DNA of 64,000 nt from Planctomycetaceae bacterium (GTDB taxonomy: Bacteria; Planctomycetota; Planctomycetia; Pirellulales; Pirellulaceae): the NCBI GenBank assembly GCA_024642205.1, contig JAHEBQ010000007.1, positions 1-64,000 on the forward strand. The letters run 5' to 3'. A program made the position numbers and the translations under genes. This document shows positions 36,369 through 46,600 of this stretch, in pieces (position 1 is the first letter of the stretch; every line of letters starts with the position of its first letter). The notes under the pieces were generated by a model. It was not told the origin of the DNA and did not search any database. It saw only the letters and a program-made list of their open reading frames with translations.

Positions 36369-38864
36369 TCACGTCCGGCGCTGAAACCCCAGTAATCGAA
36401 GAGCGTTAAGCACAACGATCACCGTCGAACCTTCGTGGAGTGCAACCGCCGGGCCCATTCGGAGTCCGAAAATCGTAGCCGGCACCAGGAACGCAACCAT
36501 GCCCAGGCTGATCCACAGGTTCTGTTTGATGATGCGATTGGTCATTCGGCTCAGTCCAATGGCAAAGGGCAAATGACGCAAATTGTCAGACATCAATGCG
36601 ACATCCGCGGTTTCCAGCGCGACATCTGACCCTGCAGCCCCCATCGCGACACCGACGTTCGCGTGTGCCATGGCGGGCGCGTCGTTGACACCATCTCCGA
36701 CCATTGCGACATCAACTTGCTGGCGGAGCCGTTGAATGGAGTCGACTTTTTCGGCTGGCATCAAATCACCCCAGGCTTCATCAATCCCAACCGCGCTTGC
36801 GACGGCATCGGCAACGCGCTGGTTGTCGCCGGAAAGCATGATGATCCGGCCGATTCCCATTTCCCGCAGCTCTCGAATTGTCTCCTGGGCTGCCTTGCGC
36901 GGCGTGTCCATCACGCCCAGCACGCCAAGGTATCGGTCGCCAACCCGGACAATCATCGTCGTGCGGCCGTCATGTTCGAGTCGATCCAACGTATCGAGAA
37001 TTTCCGCTGGAACCGGGGGGCCATCGATTTCGCCAAACAAATGCCGTTTGCCAACAAAGCTGCGGTGCCCGTCGAAGTCCGCTGAGACCCCGCGTCCCGT
37101 AATGCTGCGCAGGTTTTCTGCCGGAGAGATGTCGAGAACTCCAGTTTGATCGCCAATGGAAAGTCTCTTTTTTCCGTCACGGACAATGGCCGCGGCCAGG
37201 GGATGGTCGCTCAGACCTTCGATCGCAATCGCTGTTTTCAGCAGCTCGTCGGGGGAAGTTCCCGTTGTCGAAATGACATCGGTCAACTGGGGACGACCTT
37301 CGGTGATTGTCCCTGTTTTGTCAAATGCGATCACGCCGATGCGGCCAAGATCTTCAAGCGGTGCCCCGCCTTTGACCAGAACTCCTCCACGCGCTGCCCG
37401 CGCCACGCCGCTGAGTACGGCACTGGGCGTTGAGATTGCCAGGGCACAGGGGCTGGCTGCGACCAGGACTGCCATGGCCCGATAAAACGAGGCTGAAAAC
37501 GGTTCTTCGACCAGAAGCCACGCAAACAACAACATTCCAACGACAGCCAGGACGGCCGGAACAAAGACACGTTCGAAACTCTCCGCGAATCGTTGTTTCG
37601 ACGATTGCATCGTTTCTGCTTCGTTGACCAGCACGACGACACGAGCCAACGTCGATTCAGTTGCCAATCGGGTTACCCGGATCTCCATCGCACCGTGTTG
37701 ATTGATCGTTCCCGCAAAGACAAGATGTTCCGGCGAAATTCCGGCCTCGTTGAACGTTATCCGGTCCGGATCGTCGATTGACCGTTTGTCGACCGGCAGG
37801 CTTTCGCCGGTAATCGGTGACTGATCGACACTGCTTTCGCCTTTGATCACAAGTCCATCGGCGGCAACTCGCTCATTTGGTTTGACAATCACAATATCCC
37901 CAACGATCAGTTTGGCAACGACAACTTCCACGATCGTGTCATTTCGCCTCACCAACGCAGTCTCGGGTGCCAGGTGAGACAGGGCTTCGATCGCCCGCCG
38001 CGCCCGACCCATCGCATAATGCTCCAGGGAGTGACTGATGCTGAAAAGAAACAGTAATAATGCCCCTTCGGCAAACTGGCCCAAGACGGCTGCACCCATA
38101 GCGGCAACGATCATCAGGAAGTCAATTTCAAATTGTTTGAGACGGATTTTTTCAACCGACTCAATGAGCGTGAAGTAACCGCCAAAAAAATATGACGCCA
38201 GGTAGAGGGGCCAAACCGTCCCAATGGAAAGCTCCATCATCCTGCTCGAGATCCAGCCAGCAAGCAGGAAAACTCCACAGAGAATCGCGAATATCAATTC
38301 GGTTTGCTCGCCGAAAACCCCACCCCGTCCGTGGGCATGAACATGGGGATGTTGATCCACAGCTGGACCAACCAGCTCTGGTTCCTGATCGACCCGGAGC
38401 GCTTTCGATTGGCTTGGCAGGCGATCGGCCCTGACTCCTAACGAGGCGATTGCCGCCAAAATCGTCTCTTCATCAGAAAGTTGCCTGTCGAATTCAATTC
38501 GGATGACGCCATCGAGGGAGACGCCCACATCGATGACACCCGGTAATGCCTGAAGCCGCCCACGGATCGTACGGGTGTGGCGAACATGCATGGGCGCATT
38601 CTTGAGAAGCAAATGGCCGTAACGATGATCCAACTCGGCGCCGGCAGCGTGCACGAGTGAACGGACTTTCTGCAGGGAAATGACGTTCGGATCAAAATGC
38701 ACGCAGAATTGACCCGGTGACTCACCCTCACTGGTTCGCACGTGAGCCTTTTGAATCCCTTGATGGTCGAGGATTAAGTCACCCAGCCGTTGCGCGCAGG
38801 CATCCTGTTCGTCTGGGATCTCCGGGAGCAATAGCAAAATATCGAATCTGGCTTTTTCGGTCAT
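36369..38864 (-). CDS. P1B-type metal-exporting ATPase, P1B-4-like
   Basis: An 831-residue metal pump. The membrane ion site reads Ser471-Pro-Cys473 (SPC in place of CPC), and the C-terminal helix has HEGST (His810 onward). This pair marks the P1B-4 group, which exports Co, Zn, Cd or Fe in other bacteria. Phosphorylated Asp515 (DKTGTITEG) and GDGVNDAPAM are intact. Unlike typical P1B-4 pumps it has a long N-terminal region (about 185 residues) with two HMA-like folds lacking CxxC, then a His-rich segment DQHPHVHAHGRGG that could bind metal. It converges with ccoS, 39 bases apart. The true metal cannot be told. Confidence 0.9.
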   Translation of the reverse strand: MTEKARFDILLLLPEIPDEQDACAQRLGDLILDHQGIQKAHVRTSEGESPGQFCVHFDPNVISLQKVRSLVHAAGAELDHRYGHLLLKNAPMHVRHTRTIRGRLQALPGVIDVGVSLDGVIRIEFDRQLSDEETILAAIASLGVRADRLPSQSKALRVDQEPELVGPAVDQHPHVHAHGRGGVFGEQTELIFAILCGVFLLAGWISSRMMELSIGTVWPLYLASYFFGGYFTLIESVEKIRLKQFEIDFLMIVAAMGAAVLGQFAEGALLLFLFSISHSLEHYAMGRARRAIEALSHLAPETALVRRNDTIVEVVVAKLIVGDIVIVKPNERVAADGLVIKGESSVDQSPITGESLPVDKRSIDDPDRITFNEAGISPEHLVFAGTINQHGAMEIRVTRLATESTLARVVVLVNEAETMQSSKQRFAESFERVFVPAVLAVVGMLLFAWLLVEEPFSASFYRAMAVLVAASPCALAISTPSAVLSGVARAARGGVLVKGGAPLEDLGRIGVIAFDKTGTITEGRPQLTDVISTTGTSPDELLKTAIAIEGLSDHPLAAAIVRDGKKRLSIGDQTGVLDISPAENLRSITGRGVSADFDGHRSFVGKRHLFGEIDGPPVPAEILDTLDRLEHDGRTTMIVRVGDRYLGVLGVMDTPRKAAQETIRELREMGIGRIIMLSGDNQRVADAVASAVGIDEAWGDLMPAEKVDSIQRLRQQVDVAMVGDGVNDAPAMAHANVGVAMGAAGSDVALETADVALMSDNLRHLPFAIGLSRMTNRIIKQNLWISLGMVAFLVPATIFGLRMGPAVALHEGSTVIVVLNALRLLGFQRRT

Positions 38865-39031
38865 TAACGAAAGCGATTACGTCGGCAGAGATTTGTCAGG
38901 TCTGATTCGTTTCGCATCACGTTACCAAATCGCAACGCGGCGCCGGACCAGCAGTATTTGTCTCATTCAAACTTAGGTTCTCGATGCGTCTGGTTAAAGA
39001 GGGGGCCGGGCCAATCGTCCTCAAACCCGGG

Positions 39032-39982
39032 TCAACGCCCCCTTCCCTTTTTTCCTTGTCCATTGCCTTGGTTGTTGCCCGAACCCTGGGCTCGGCCATG
39101 GCCCGGCTGTGCTTGGCCGTTCCTTCGGGTCTGTCCTCGTTGTCCCTGGGCCTGGTTTCCCTTTTGTCCTTGGTTGCCTCCCCGCCCCGGTGTCGAGTTG
39201 GCGATGGCATCAAACTCCAGCTGGCTGAGTTGGGTTGAAGTATAGGTGCCTCCGGTATTGCGCAGTTGTGAGGCAAAGGCCCTGAGGTGATTTCTTGAGC
39301 CTTGTTCCAGGTGTTGGAAAACCTGTTTGATATCGTTGTTGCTCGTGGACTGGATTGCATTCCGCAAATCGGCAATGTCCATTTCCTCGATTTTCAGCCC
39401 GACCTTAAGCGCGTCGCTCAATGAGGCAGAGCCTTCATTGACCAGCGATTGGTAGAGTTGTTGAAACCTGGGTTGGGTAAATGCACCTGGAGAATTGCTG
39501 GCGACAGGATCGGGGATCTGATATCGGTTCAGCAACCCGGCAACTGCCTGCATGTGCTTTGATTCGGCTCGTGAAATGTTGGCAAAAATAGTCGCGCCCC
39601 ATTTCTGATTGAGTGCGACATAGACATCGCGAGCGAGTTTTTCTTCTTCACGCATCAACGTTAGTTCATTGCTTTCTTGCGCCGTGAGCGTTCCGCTGGA
39701 TTGCCCTCGCGCCGAGCCACCTTGGCCAACGCGATATTGTCCTGGTCCAGACCGCCCGCTCTGGTTTTGCCCTCGTCCGGCCCGGTTGCCTCCTTTTTGC
39801 AGTTGTCCGTTCTGTCCTGTCGAATTGGTGGCAGAGCTGCGACCTGCCCGGGTTTTCTGAACTGACTGGTTGTTTTGGCTGCCTGGTTGTCCCTGTCCAC
39901 GTCCGCCTCGTTGAGCCATCAGGTCGGCGCTAACGATTCCGAACAAGAGGAAGGTTACCGAAATTGTCATTAGCTTGTTCAT
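39032..39982 (-). CDS. secreted DUF2202 (ferritin-like) protein with Gly/Gln-rich tails
   Basis: 316 residues. The start at 39982 follows a purine-rich GAAGAGAGAG and gives a signal peptide ending near LMAQ. Residues about 25-105 are rich in Gly, Gln, Arg and Ser with RGG-like runs. DUF2202 follows (about 105-240): LTLMREEEKLARDVY and RAESKHMQAVAGLL hold the Glu and His residues expected for a diiron, ferritin-like four-helix bundle. The C-terminal 65 residues return to Gly/Gln/Arg-rich low-complexity sequence (GQKGNQAQGQRGQ). The domain function is unknown; iron binding is inferred from Glu/His placement. Confidence 0.85.
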   Translation of the reverse strand: MNKLMTISVTFLLFGIVSADLMAQRGGRGQGQPGSQNNQSVQKTRAGRSSATNSTGQNGQLQKGGNRAGRGQNQSGRSGPGQYRVGQGGSARGQSSGTLTAQESNELTLMREEEKLARDVYVALNQKWGATIFANISRAESKHMQAVAGLLNRYQIPDPVASNSPGAFTQPRFQQLYQSLVNEGSASLSDALKVGLKIEEMDIADLRNAIQSTSNNDIKQVFQHLEQGSRNHLRAFASQLRNTGGTYTSTQLSQLEFDAIANSTPGRGGNQGQKGNQAQGQRGQTRRNGQAQPGHGRAQGSGNNQGNGQGKKGRGR

Positions 39983-40512
39983 TGTCTCTCTCTTCTGTTC
40001 AGGTGAATCTTTGTCATGCCAGCAGTCTGTTGAGGAATCCTGGTGCGATTCCTGTTCCAAACCCTGAATTGAGCGTAGAAATATCGAAATATATCTATAT
40101 GTTTGTGTTTTTCGTGGCAGTGGGGGCGGGGAAGTCTCAGGATGTGCGAAATCGCCCGTTTTGCGTGCGGTAACGGGATTTTCTGGCTTCGGATGTTTCT
40201 TGTGTTGCGTTAGTTTGGGTGACACAAGGCGATGCCGACCGCGGTTTCAGGGAGTCGGAGCGGTCGCAGAGCGCGGAGCCAGGGCTTCCAACTTGCCTTG
40301 GAGTGGTTTGATCTGCATTCAGGCCGAGAAATATTGCTGCGGAGAATCAGACTTGATTCCCGGGAATCTTCGGGGTTTTGGTGTTCCATTCGTTGAGCTC
40401 CAAATTTGATCCGGCCGACTTGAAATCGAATGCAGGTTGCTGCCTTTGGAACACTTCTTGCTAAACTCTGTATTGAGATTTGACCGATGCGCGTTTGCAC
40501 ACAAAAGGAAAA
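39983..40512. other. divergent spacer, nothing recognised
   Basis: About 530 bases between the DUF2202 gene and the second CBS gene, which run in opposite directions, so both promoters lie here. It has an AT-rich patch at 40078-40105. No gene seen. Confidence 0.35.
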
Positions 40513-40989
40513 ATGATGAAAACGCAGAAGAAGTTTAATGAGATCCAAGTCAAAGAAATCATGTCCAGCCGGGTCCAGTGCCTGATGACCGACGACACGA
40601 TTCATGATGCCGTTGCAATGATGATGGACAATGGGCTGTCAACGGTACCCGTGGTCGACGATGACAACAGGTGTGTTGGCATCCTCTCCCGATCCGATAT
40701 GACCGAGTTGTTCTTGAAGGAAGACAACGAATTGGCGCAAGTGCTCGATGCCCCACGGATGTCACTCGAATGGCTGAGTCAATCGCTTGAAACCACCGAC
40801 GTGCGACTGGTGAAGGAATTGATGACGTACGAGGTTGCCACGATACATGCGAGTCAAACGTTGAAGGCGGCCTGCCAGGAGATGGTTCGCCAGCAAATCC
40901 ATCACTTGCCCGTGGTCGACGAAAAAGAGCAGGTCACGGGAATTGTCTCTACATTTGATATCGTCAAAGCGGTTGCGGAAGCGGACTAG
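40513..40989 (+). CDS. CBS-domain pair protein (second copy)
   Basis: A 158-residue soluble protein with two CBS domains. They run from QVKEIMSSRVQCLMTDD to GILSRSDMTELF, and from LVKELMTYEVATIHA to GIVSTFDIVKAV. The ATG at 40513 is followed by another at 40516, with AAAGGAAAA upstream. It is of the same type as the gene at 25147 but with a longer linker, so it is a distant paralogue. It is followed after 45 bases by the OmpH-like gene and may be co-transcribed with it. Confidence 0.88.
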   Translation: MMKTQKKFNEIQVKEIMSSRVQCLMTDDTIHDAVAMMMDNGLSTVPVVDDDNRCVGILSRSDMTELFLKEDNELAQVLDAPRMSLEWLSQSLETTDVRLVKELMTYEVATIHASQTLKAACQEMVRQQIHHLPVVDEKEQVTGIVSTFDIVKAVAEAD

Positions 40990-41034
40990 CCCGACGAGTA
41001 CGGGAGCGATCCGCAGTTGAAAGGGAACAATATC

Positions 41035-41586
41035 ATGAACACCATTGCCGGTATGTTCTGCCCAATTTTCACTTCGGTTGCCATCCTGTTGGGCGGACTG
41101 CCTGTGTGGGCGCAGACGCCGCAGGAGCCCACAGACCCGGGGAAAGTCAGTGTGGGTGTATTTGATTCCCGAGCGGTGGCGATTGCGTATTATCGTTCTT
41201 CGCCATTCAAAGACGAGCTCAAAGAGAAGTTCTCCGGTCTGGATGCGGCAAAAGCCGAGAGCGATGAAAAAAGGATCAAGGAATTGGAAGCCGAAGGGCC
41301 GGCGCTTCAAGAGCTAATGCATTTGCAGAGTTTTGGAACCTGGCCCATCGACAATGTTTTGAAAGAGATCCAGGAAGAGATTCCGGGAATCGCAAAACAA
41401 GCCAGCGTGCAGTTGGTTGTTTCCAAGTGGGACATAGTGTACCAGTCATCGGGAGTCGAGTTCGTTGATATTACGAAACTCATGGTTGAGCCATTTGGTC
41501 CGGATCCCGAGACATTGAAAATCATCTCTGAGATTCAGAATAAACCGCCGATTGCCGCCGACGTATTAAAGAAACACAAACATTGA
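41035..41586 (+). CDS. secreted OmpH/Skp-like protein
   Basis: 183 residues. The ATG at 41035 has AAGGGAA upstream and starts a signal peptide (MFCPIFTSVAILLGG, ending near VWAQ). The mature part begins KVSVGVFDSRAVAIAYY, which resembles the first strand of OmpH/Skp chaperones (VGVVDxxxVF). A helical, charged stretch of 60 residues follows (DELKEKFSGLDAAKAES, then DEKRIKELEAE), and the last third returns to strands (VQLVVSKWDIVYQSSG and VEFVDITKLMVEPF), closing a Skp-like body. The helical arm is shorter than in Skp. The similarity is structural-looking, so function is tentative. Confidence 0.7.
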   Translation: MNTIAGMFCPIFTSVAILLGGLPVWAQTPQEPTDPGKVSVGVFDSRAVAIAYYRSSPFKDELKEKFSGLDAAKAESDEKRIKELEAEGPALQELMHLQSFGTWPIDNVLKEIQEEIPGIAKQASVQLVVSKWDIVYQSSGVEFVDITKLMVEPFGPDPETLKIISEIQNKPPIAADVLKKHKH

Positions 41587-41846
41587 GGAACGATGGCCGG
41601 CGTCCTTGATTCTGCAATCGGGATGCGGACGGTCCTGATGACCAACGGCAATTGATTTCGTAGGTTGTTTGATTCGCTCGGTGGTTTGGATTGCTCGGAT
41701 GTCTCAACGGATGGCAGGCCCGAGATCCCGGTAAATCGTTCCGATTCCATGACGATTCGGACCGCGTTCTACTGATTCGTTGATTGGACTTGGTATTTCA
41801 AATGAGCGGTGCGACCGGGATCGGTTCCCAGAATTCAGCCGCATTT

Positions 41847-42458
41847 TCAGTCGTGCGGCGTGGGGACTTCAACCCAGAAGTACCCTCGCAAATCCCCTTC
41901 GGCGAAGCCGGTGGCCTGATCATCCGGGTAGTGCGAGGCGATCGCTTCCTTGACGTCGGGCATCAATTGCTCGACCGCTCCATGGCATAGCAGGCACGTT
42001 GCCTTCAGCCGAATGGGTAACAGGACTCCCAGGCCGTTTTCAGGCAGCGCGACTTCGACTTCGGTTTCCGTCTTGTCCGCAACAAATTTTGCCGCCCATT
42101 CAGGAGGGCGATTATTCGCATTGCGCAGCTTGACAGAAGTCCGACCGATACGAACGCCGGTTTCCTGCTCGACAACGGCGGCGATATCTGGAACGCGGGT
42201 CTTACAGACCGAGATCGATGTTGCCGGGCCATTGTCTGCCAGCGATTTCGTCAACTCACCCAATAATGACTGAAAAAGTCTGTCCCGTGCCACCATCGCC
42301 AGTGTTTTTTGGTTTTGTTGGACGACGGACAGGTTGGTTAGCGGGTCAGGACTGGTCTCAATCCCTCCAGTCGGTCTGGTGGGAGTTTTCTGGCAACCGG
42401 CATAGGCCAGCGGCACTGCCAATATCACTGCAAGGATAGATGTGAGTTTTCGGGGCAT
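41847..42458 (-). CDS. DUF3365 (Tll0287-like) heme-binding protein
   Basis: 203 residues. The start at 42458 has AAGGAA upstream. The N-terminus is hydrophobic with Cys22 in LAYAGC, a possible but imperfect lipobox. The body is a PAS-like DUF3365 domain. Near its end lies a c-type heme motif CLLCH (Cys155-His159), followed by the conserved DDQATGFAEGDLRGYFWVEV close of the family. Such proteins are exported redox or gas sensors, some fused to kinases elsewhere; this one stands alone. It is the second small heme protein in the window. Confidence 0.85.
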   Translation of the reverse strand: MPRKLTSILAVILAVPLAYAGCQKTPTRPTGGIETSPDPLTNLSVVQQNQKTLAMVARDRLFQSLLGELTKSLADNGPATSISVCKTRVPDIAAVVEQETGVRIGRTSVKLRNANNRPPEWAAKFVADKTETEVEVALPENGLGVLLPIRLKATCLLCHGAVEQLMPDVKEAIASHYPDDQATGFAEGDLRGYFWVEVPTPHD

Positions 42459-42703
42459 CGTTTGGTTCCTTTGTGGATCAGTTCCCAACGAGGCGGGGTT
42501 GGTTGAAAAATCATCAATTGCAAGCCGGGAGCTGCCGCTCCAGTGACAAACACTTCCATGTCACCAGGGGTTCACCGATCAATATGCCAAGTTCTATTCA
42601 GCGCTCGGCACAATTCTCCAACCGTAGTCCATTCAAACTTGCACCATGAAAGCTGCCTCCCGGGTCGCTAGCAACCCCGGATTTGAAGAGCATGGATCGC
42701 GAG

Positions 42704-43636
42704 TTACTTTGCCGGAGGCTCGTGGTTCTTTTGAGCTTCCTCAAACCCGTGGTCAACGAATCCTGACACAACCTTGGCGTGTTCCTGGATGAGTTTGACG
42801 ACATACTCGTCATCCGATGTTTCCGTCACTCGAATCCCATGTTCGGTTTTTTCAAGTTTCATCTCGATTTTATCCGTATTCTTGAAGATCTCACGATACA
42901 ACGGGTCACGCATCCGGATGGGTTGGATATTCTCGACGCGTTGGTACATGGAGGCAACGTGTTCCTGGATCTTTTCCACGATCGCCGGATCCGACGACTC
43001 GGTCAGGGTTTCGACACCATTTTTGGTTTCCTTGCGTTCCCGTTGGATTTTGTCTTTGTTGGAAAGCAGAAAATGGAACACGTCCCGGTCCTGGACGAAG
43101 TTGCTCGTCGCCGAGACATTGTCCGCCTGGTCCCCGTCGAGTTCGTTTGATTCCCCCGGTTTGGGCTCGGTTGATTGAGGATCGTCGCTGCATTTGCAAT
43201 TGGCCGAATTGCCCGAGGCACAGGCGGAGCAATCGCCGCAGCCACCGGTTTTCTTGGCAGCCAGTTCTCGAAGTTCCTCGGCGCACTTGCCGCAACAACC
43301 TTGAATCTGTGTTTTGGAATCGGTGAGTTTTGCGTTTTCGGACGCGTTTGCTTCGCACTGGCACTGGACGGTTTGGGAGGCTTCTTTGCCGGCGCAAACG
43401 GGGCAATCGCCGCAGTCTTCGCTATTGTTGTTGGCCAATGCGGCCGCCGCTGCGCACTCGGCACATTCGCCTCCCTTCTCACTGGAACAACAATCACCGG
43501 TCGCGTTCCCAACCAGGGTGGTTTCTGTCGAGGAAGAGATGAGGTTTGAGGTTTGAGTTTGGTTGCAACCGACGGAAGTCGATGCCACCAATAGCAGAAC
43601 AGCCGAAAGATGGATTGAAATTCTTGTCAACGACAT
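42704..43636 (-). CDS. cysteine-rich lipoprotein with a duplicated C-terminal module
   Basis: A 310-residue protein. The signal peptide ends in a lipobox (STSVGC), so it is probably lipid-anchored. Residues 40-165 contain 17 further Cys, mostly in CxxC pairs (ECAEC, DCGDCPVC, GCCGKC, GCGDCSAC), which looks like a metal-binding or thiol domain. The C-terminal 130 residues are two copies of a module of about 58 residues: DKIQRERKETKNGVETLTES then IVEKIQEHV, and DKIEMKLEKTEHGIRVTETS then VVKLIQEHA. The gene is 37 bases after the RND pump gene and is probably the last gene of that operon, suggesting a link to metal export or periplasmic metal capture. Family not named. Confidence 0.75.
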   Translation of the reverse strand: MSLTRISIHLSAVLLLVASTSVGCNQTQTSNLISSSTETTLVGNATGDCCSSEKGGECAECAAAAALANNNSEDCGDCPVCAGKEASQTVQCQCEANASENAKLTDSKTQIQGCCGKCAEELRELAAKKTGGCGDCSACASGNSANCKCSDDPQSTEPKPGESNELDGDQADNVSATSNFVQDRDVFHFLLSNKDKIQRERKETKNGVETLTESSDPAIVEKIQEHVASMYQRVENIQPIRMRDPLYREIFKNTDKIEMKLEKTEHGIRVTETSDDEYVVKLIQEHAKVVSGFVDHGFEEAQKNHEPPAK

Positions 43637-43673
43637 GATGAAGTCTCCTGACTTTGAAATAGGCGAAAGTATG

Positions 43674-46600
43674 TCAATTCGAATTCAGAACAATGGATCC
43701 GGACGTTCCGGAGGTTCGATAGAGCATCCAATAAACCACCGGGATCACGATCAGCGTGAACAGGGTCGAGGTGAGGATTCCAAAAATAACAGCCCAGGCC
43801 AGTCCAGAGAATACAGGATCGAGTGTAATGACCCAGTTTCCCAGCAGCGTGGTTCCAGCGGTCAACAGGATGGGACGCGTACGAACGGCAACACTCCGCA
43901 CGATGGCTTCTTCCAGCGGCAGACCGTCAGCGATGCCATATTGAATAAAGTCAACAAGGACGACGGAGTTACGAACGACAATCCCTGCTAACGCAATCAT
44001 CCCGATCATGGCCGTCGCGGTGAAGAAAACCGGGTTTGCGTATCCCCCGATCAGTTCGGCTCGATCCAGGTTCAGGACCCAGAAGCCCGGCATGATGCCA
44101 ATCAACGTCAACGGAATTGCGAGCATGATGACGATCGGGAGTAGCCTGGATCCCGTCTGGAACATCAGGAGCAGGAAGATTGCAAACAAGGCCGCGGCGA
44201 ACGCAATGCCAAGATCCCGAAACACGTCAAGCGTGATTTTCCATTCGCCTTCGCCATTCCATTTGACGGAGTACTGGTCCGGAATGTTCCAGGCGACCCC
44301 GCCGCCGGGTGAGAGCCACGTTCGCTCGGAGGTGGGTCGCGACTGACCGTCAGCCACACCGTGCATGCCAGTGGAACGATCAAACTCCATGTCCATGATT
44401 GCATCGGCGGGTGGACGACCTGCGACTTCGCCGAACACATACATCACACGCTGAAGGTTTTTGCGATAGATAGTTTTGTCTTCCGTCTGTCGAACAAAAT
44501 GGCCCAATCCGCCCAACTGAACAAGCGTCCCGGATTGACCTTGAATATAGATCTCCTCCAGGTCATCAATTGCCGAACGCTCGAAACGGGGAAGCCGCAA
44601 CACGATCGGTAGGGGTGCCACTTCATGCGGATTGGACATGACCGCCGAGCGATCGCCGCCCAGTGCCATTTGAAGCGTACGGTTGATATCCTCGGTGGAG
44701 ATTCCTGAAAGCGCTGCCTTGGGTTTGTCCGTTTCGAAAACCCAACGGTCCCGGTCTGACTCCGTGCTCAAGTCGACATCGACAATTCCTGGTTCACGGG
44801 CCATCCGTGTGCCAACGATTTTCGCGGCACCAATCAAACCGTCGTAATCCACATCGGCAGGTCCGTAGATTTCCGCAGTAATTGAAGCCAGCACGGGCGG
44901 TCCGGGTGGAACTTCTACGACTTTGACCTCGGCTCCCCACCGTTCGCCGATCTCGGTCAAGCGATCACGCAGCCGCAACACAATTTCGTGTGATTGTTGC
45001 TTTCGTTTCTCTTTCGGCGCAAGATTGATGCGAAGATCGGATTGAAAGGGTTGGTTTCTCAGGAAGTAGTGGCGCACCATACCATTGAAATCCATGGGGG
45101 AGGGTTGCCCGGTAAAAACCTCGACGTCACGGACTTCGACGACACCTGACAGGAATGCCGCCATTTCGCGAGCGACATTGTCGGTTTGGTCCAGCGTCGT
45201 CGCTTCCGGCATATCGATCACGACCTGGAATTCGTTCTTGTTGTCATACGGCAACATTTTCAACGGTACCAGCCGCAGTGCCGGCAAAAACATCGCCCCA
45301 AACAGCAAGGTCGTTGTCACACCCAATGCGGCAACCGAAAGCATCGGGCTGCGCAGGATCGGTCTCAGCACTCGACTACTCAAACGGTAAAGGAAACTGT
45401 GTGTTGGGTTGAATGCCTCGCGGTTCTCGTCCTCCGTTAACAGGTATTGTAGCGACACCATGGCCAACCACGGGGTTACCAGGAATGCGACCACTGTCGA
45501 CAGCGTTACGGTCAATGGCACGTTGAGTGCCATGGGTGCCATGTAGGGTCCCATCATTCCGGTGATAAAGAACAGCGGGAGAAAGCTGACGATAATGGCC
45601 AGCGTCGACATGATCAGCGCCGGTCGTACTTCCTGGATTGCCTTCAACGTGCTGGTTCGCGCAGACGACAAACGCATCGAAAAATACCTGGCGATGTTTT
45701 CGACGTCGGTGATTGGATCGTCAACCAATAATCCCAGGGACAAAATCAAGGCAAACATCGTCACGCGGTTAATGGTGTAACCGAGGAACAGGTTCACGGC
45801 CAGCGTCAGGCTGTAACATACCGGAATTGCCAGCGCTACCACGAATGCGGCTCGCCAGCCAATGGTCAACCCGATCAAACCGACTACGGTGATAACGGCG
45901 ATGACGAGACCCTCGACCAGTTCGTTGACCTTGTCGTTGGCCGTTTCGCCGTAATCCCGGGTGATGCGGTATTGCACCCCGTGCGGCAACATCGCCTGGG
46001 AAAGCTGGTCGAGTCGCCGGTCAACCTGGTGGGCGACCGCGACAGCGTTACTTCCTTTTCGCTTGGCCACTGCGATATGAACGGCTGGATAGATGGTTTC
46101 CTTGGACGCGACCGGTTCGACAGCGTCCTGATTGGCAGGGCCAAAACTGATCCAGCTGTACCCTTCAGGCTCGGCCGGGCCATCGATAATCTGGGCGATG
46201 TCTTTCAGATAGACGGGCCGATCGTTGATGACCTGAACCACCAGGTTTTCCAGCTCGCCGACGTCGCGAAACACGGTGCCGGACTCGACGATGAACGTTT
46301 CGTTTTGCTGGTCAAATGTGCCAGCTCGGGTGTGAAGATTGCTCAGGTGAAGTGCCCGGGCCACCTGGAGCGGTGACGTGCTTCGAGAAGCCATTGCCTG
46401 CGTATCAAGTTCGACACGGATTTCCCGTTGGCGACCGCCGACGACCCAGACCCGATTCGTGTCGGGAATGGCTTGAAGTTCGTTCTGCATTTCCTGGGCG
46501 ATTCGATGAAGCTCGTGATCGCCATAGCGCTGAATGTTATCGCTCCACAGTGTCACAATCACGATGGGAACGTCGTCAATCTCGATGGGCTTGACCACCC

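Noticed and set aside
36327-36410. Short frame [10 protein letters not shown] after ccoS
   Set aside because: Overlaps the end of the metal ATPase and has no conserved features visible.
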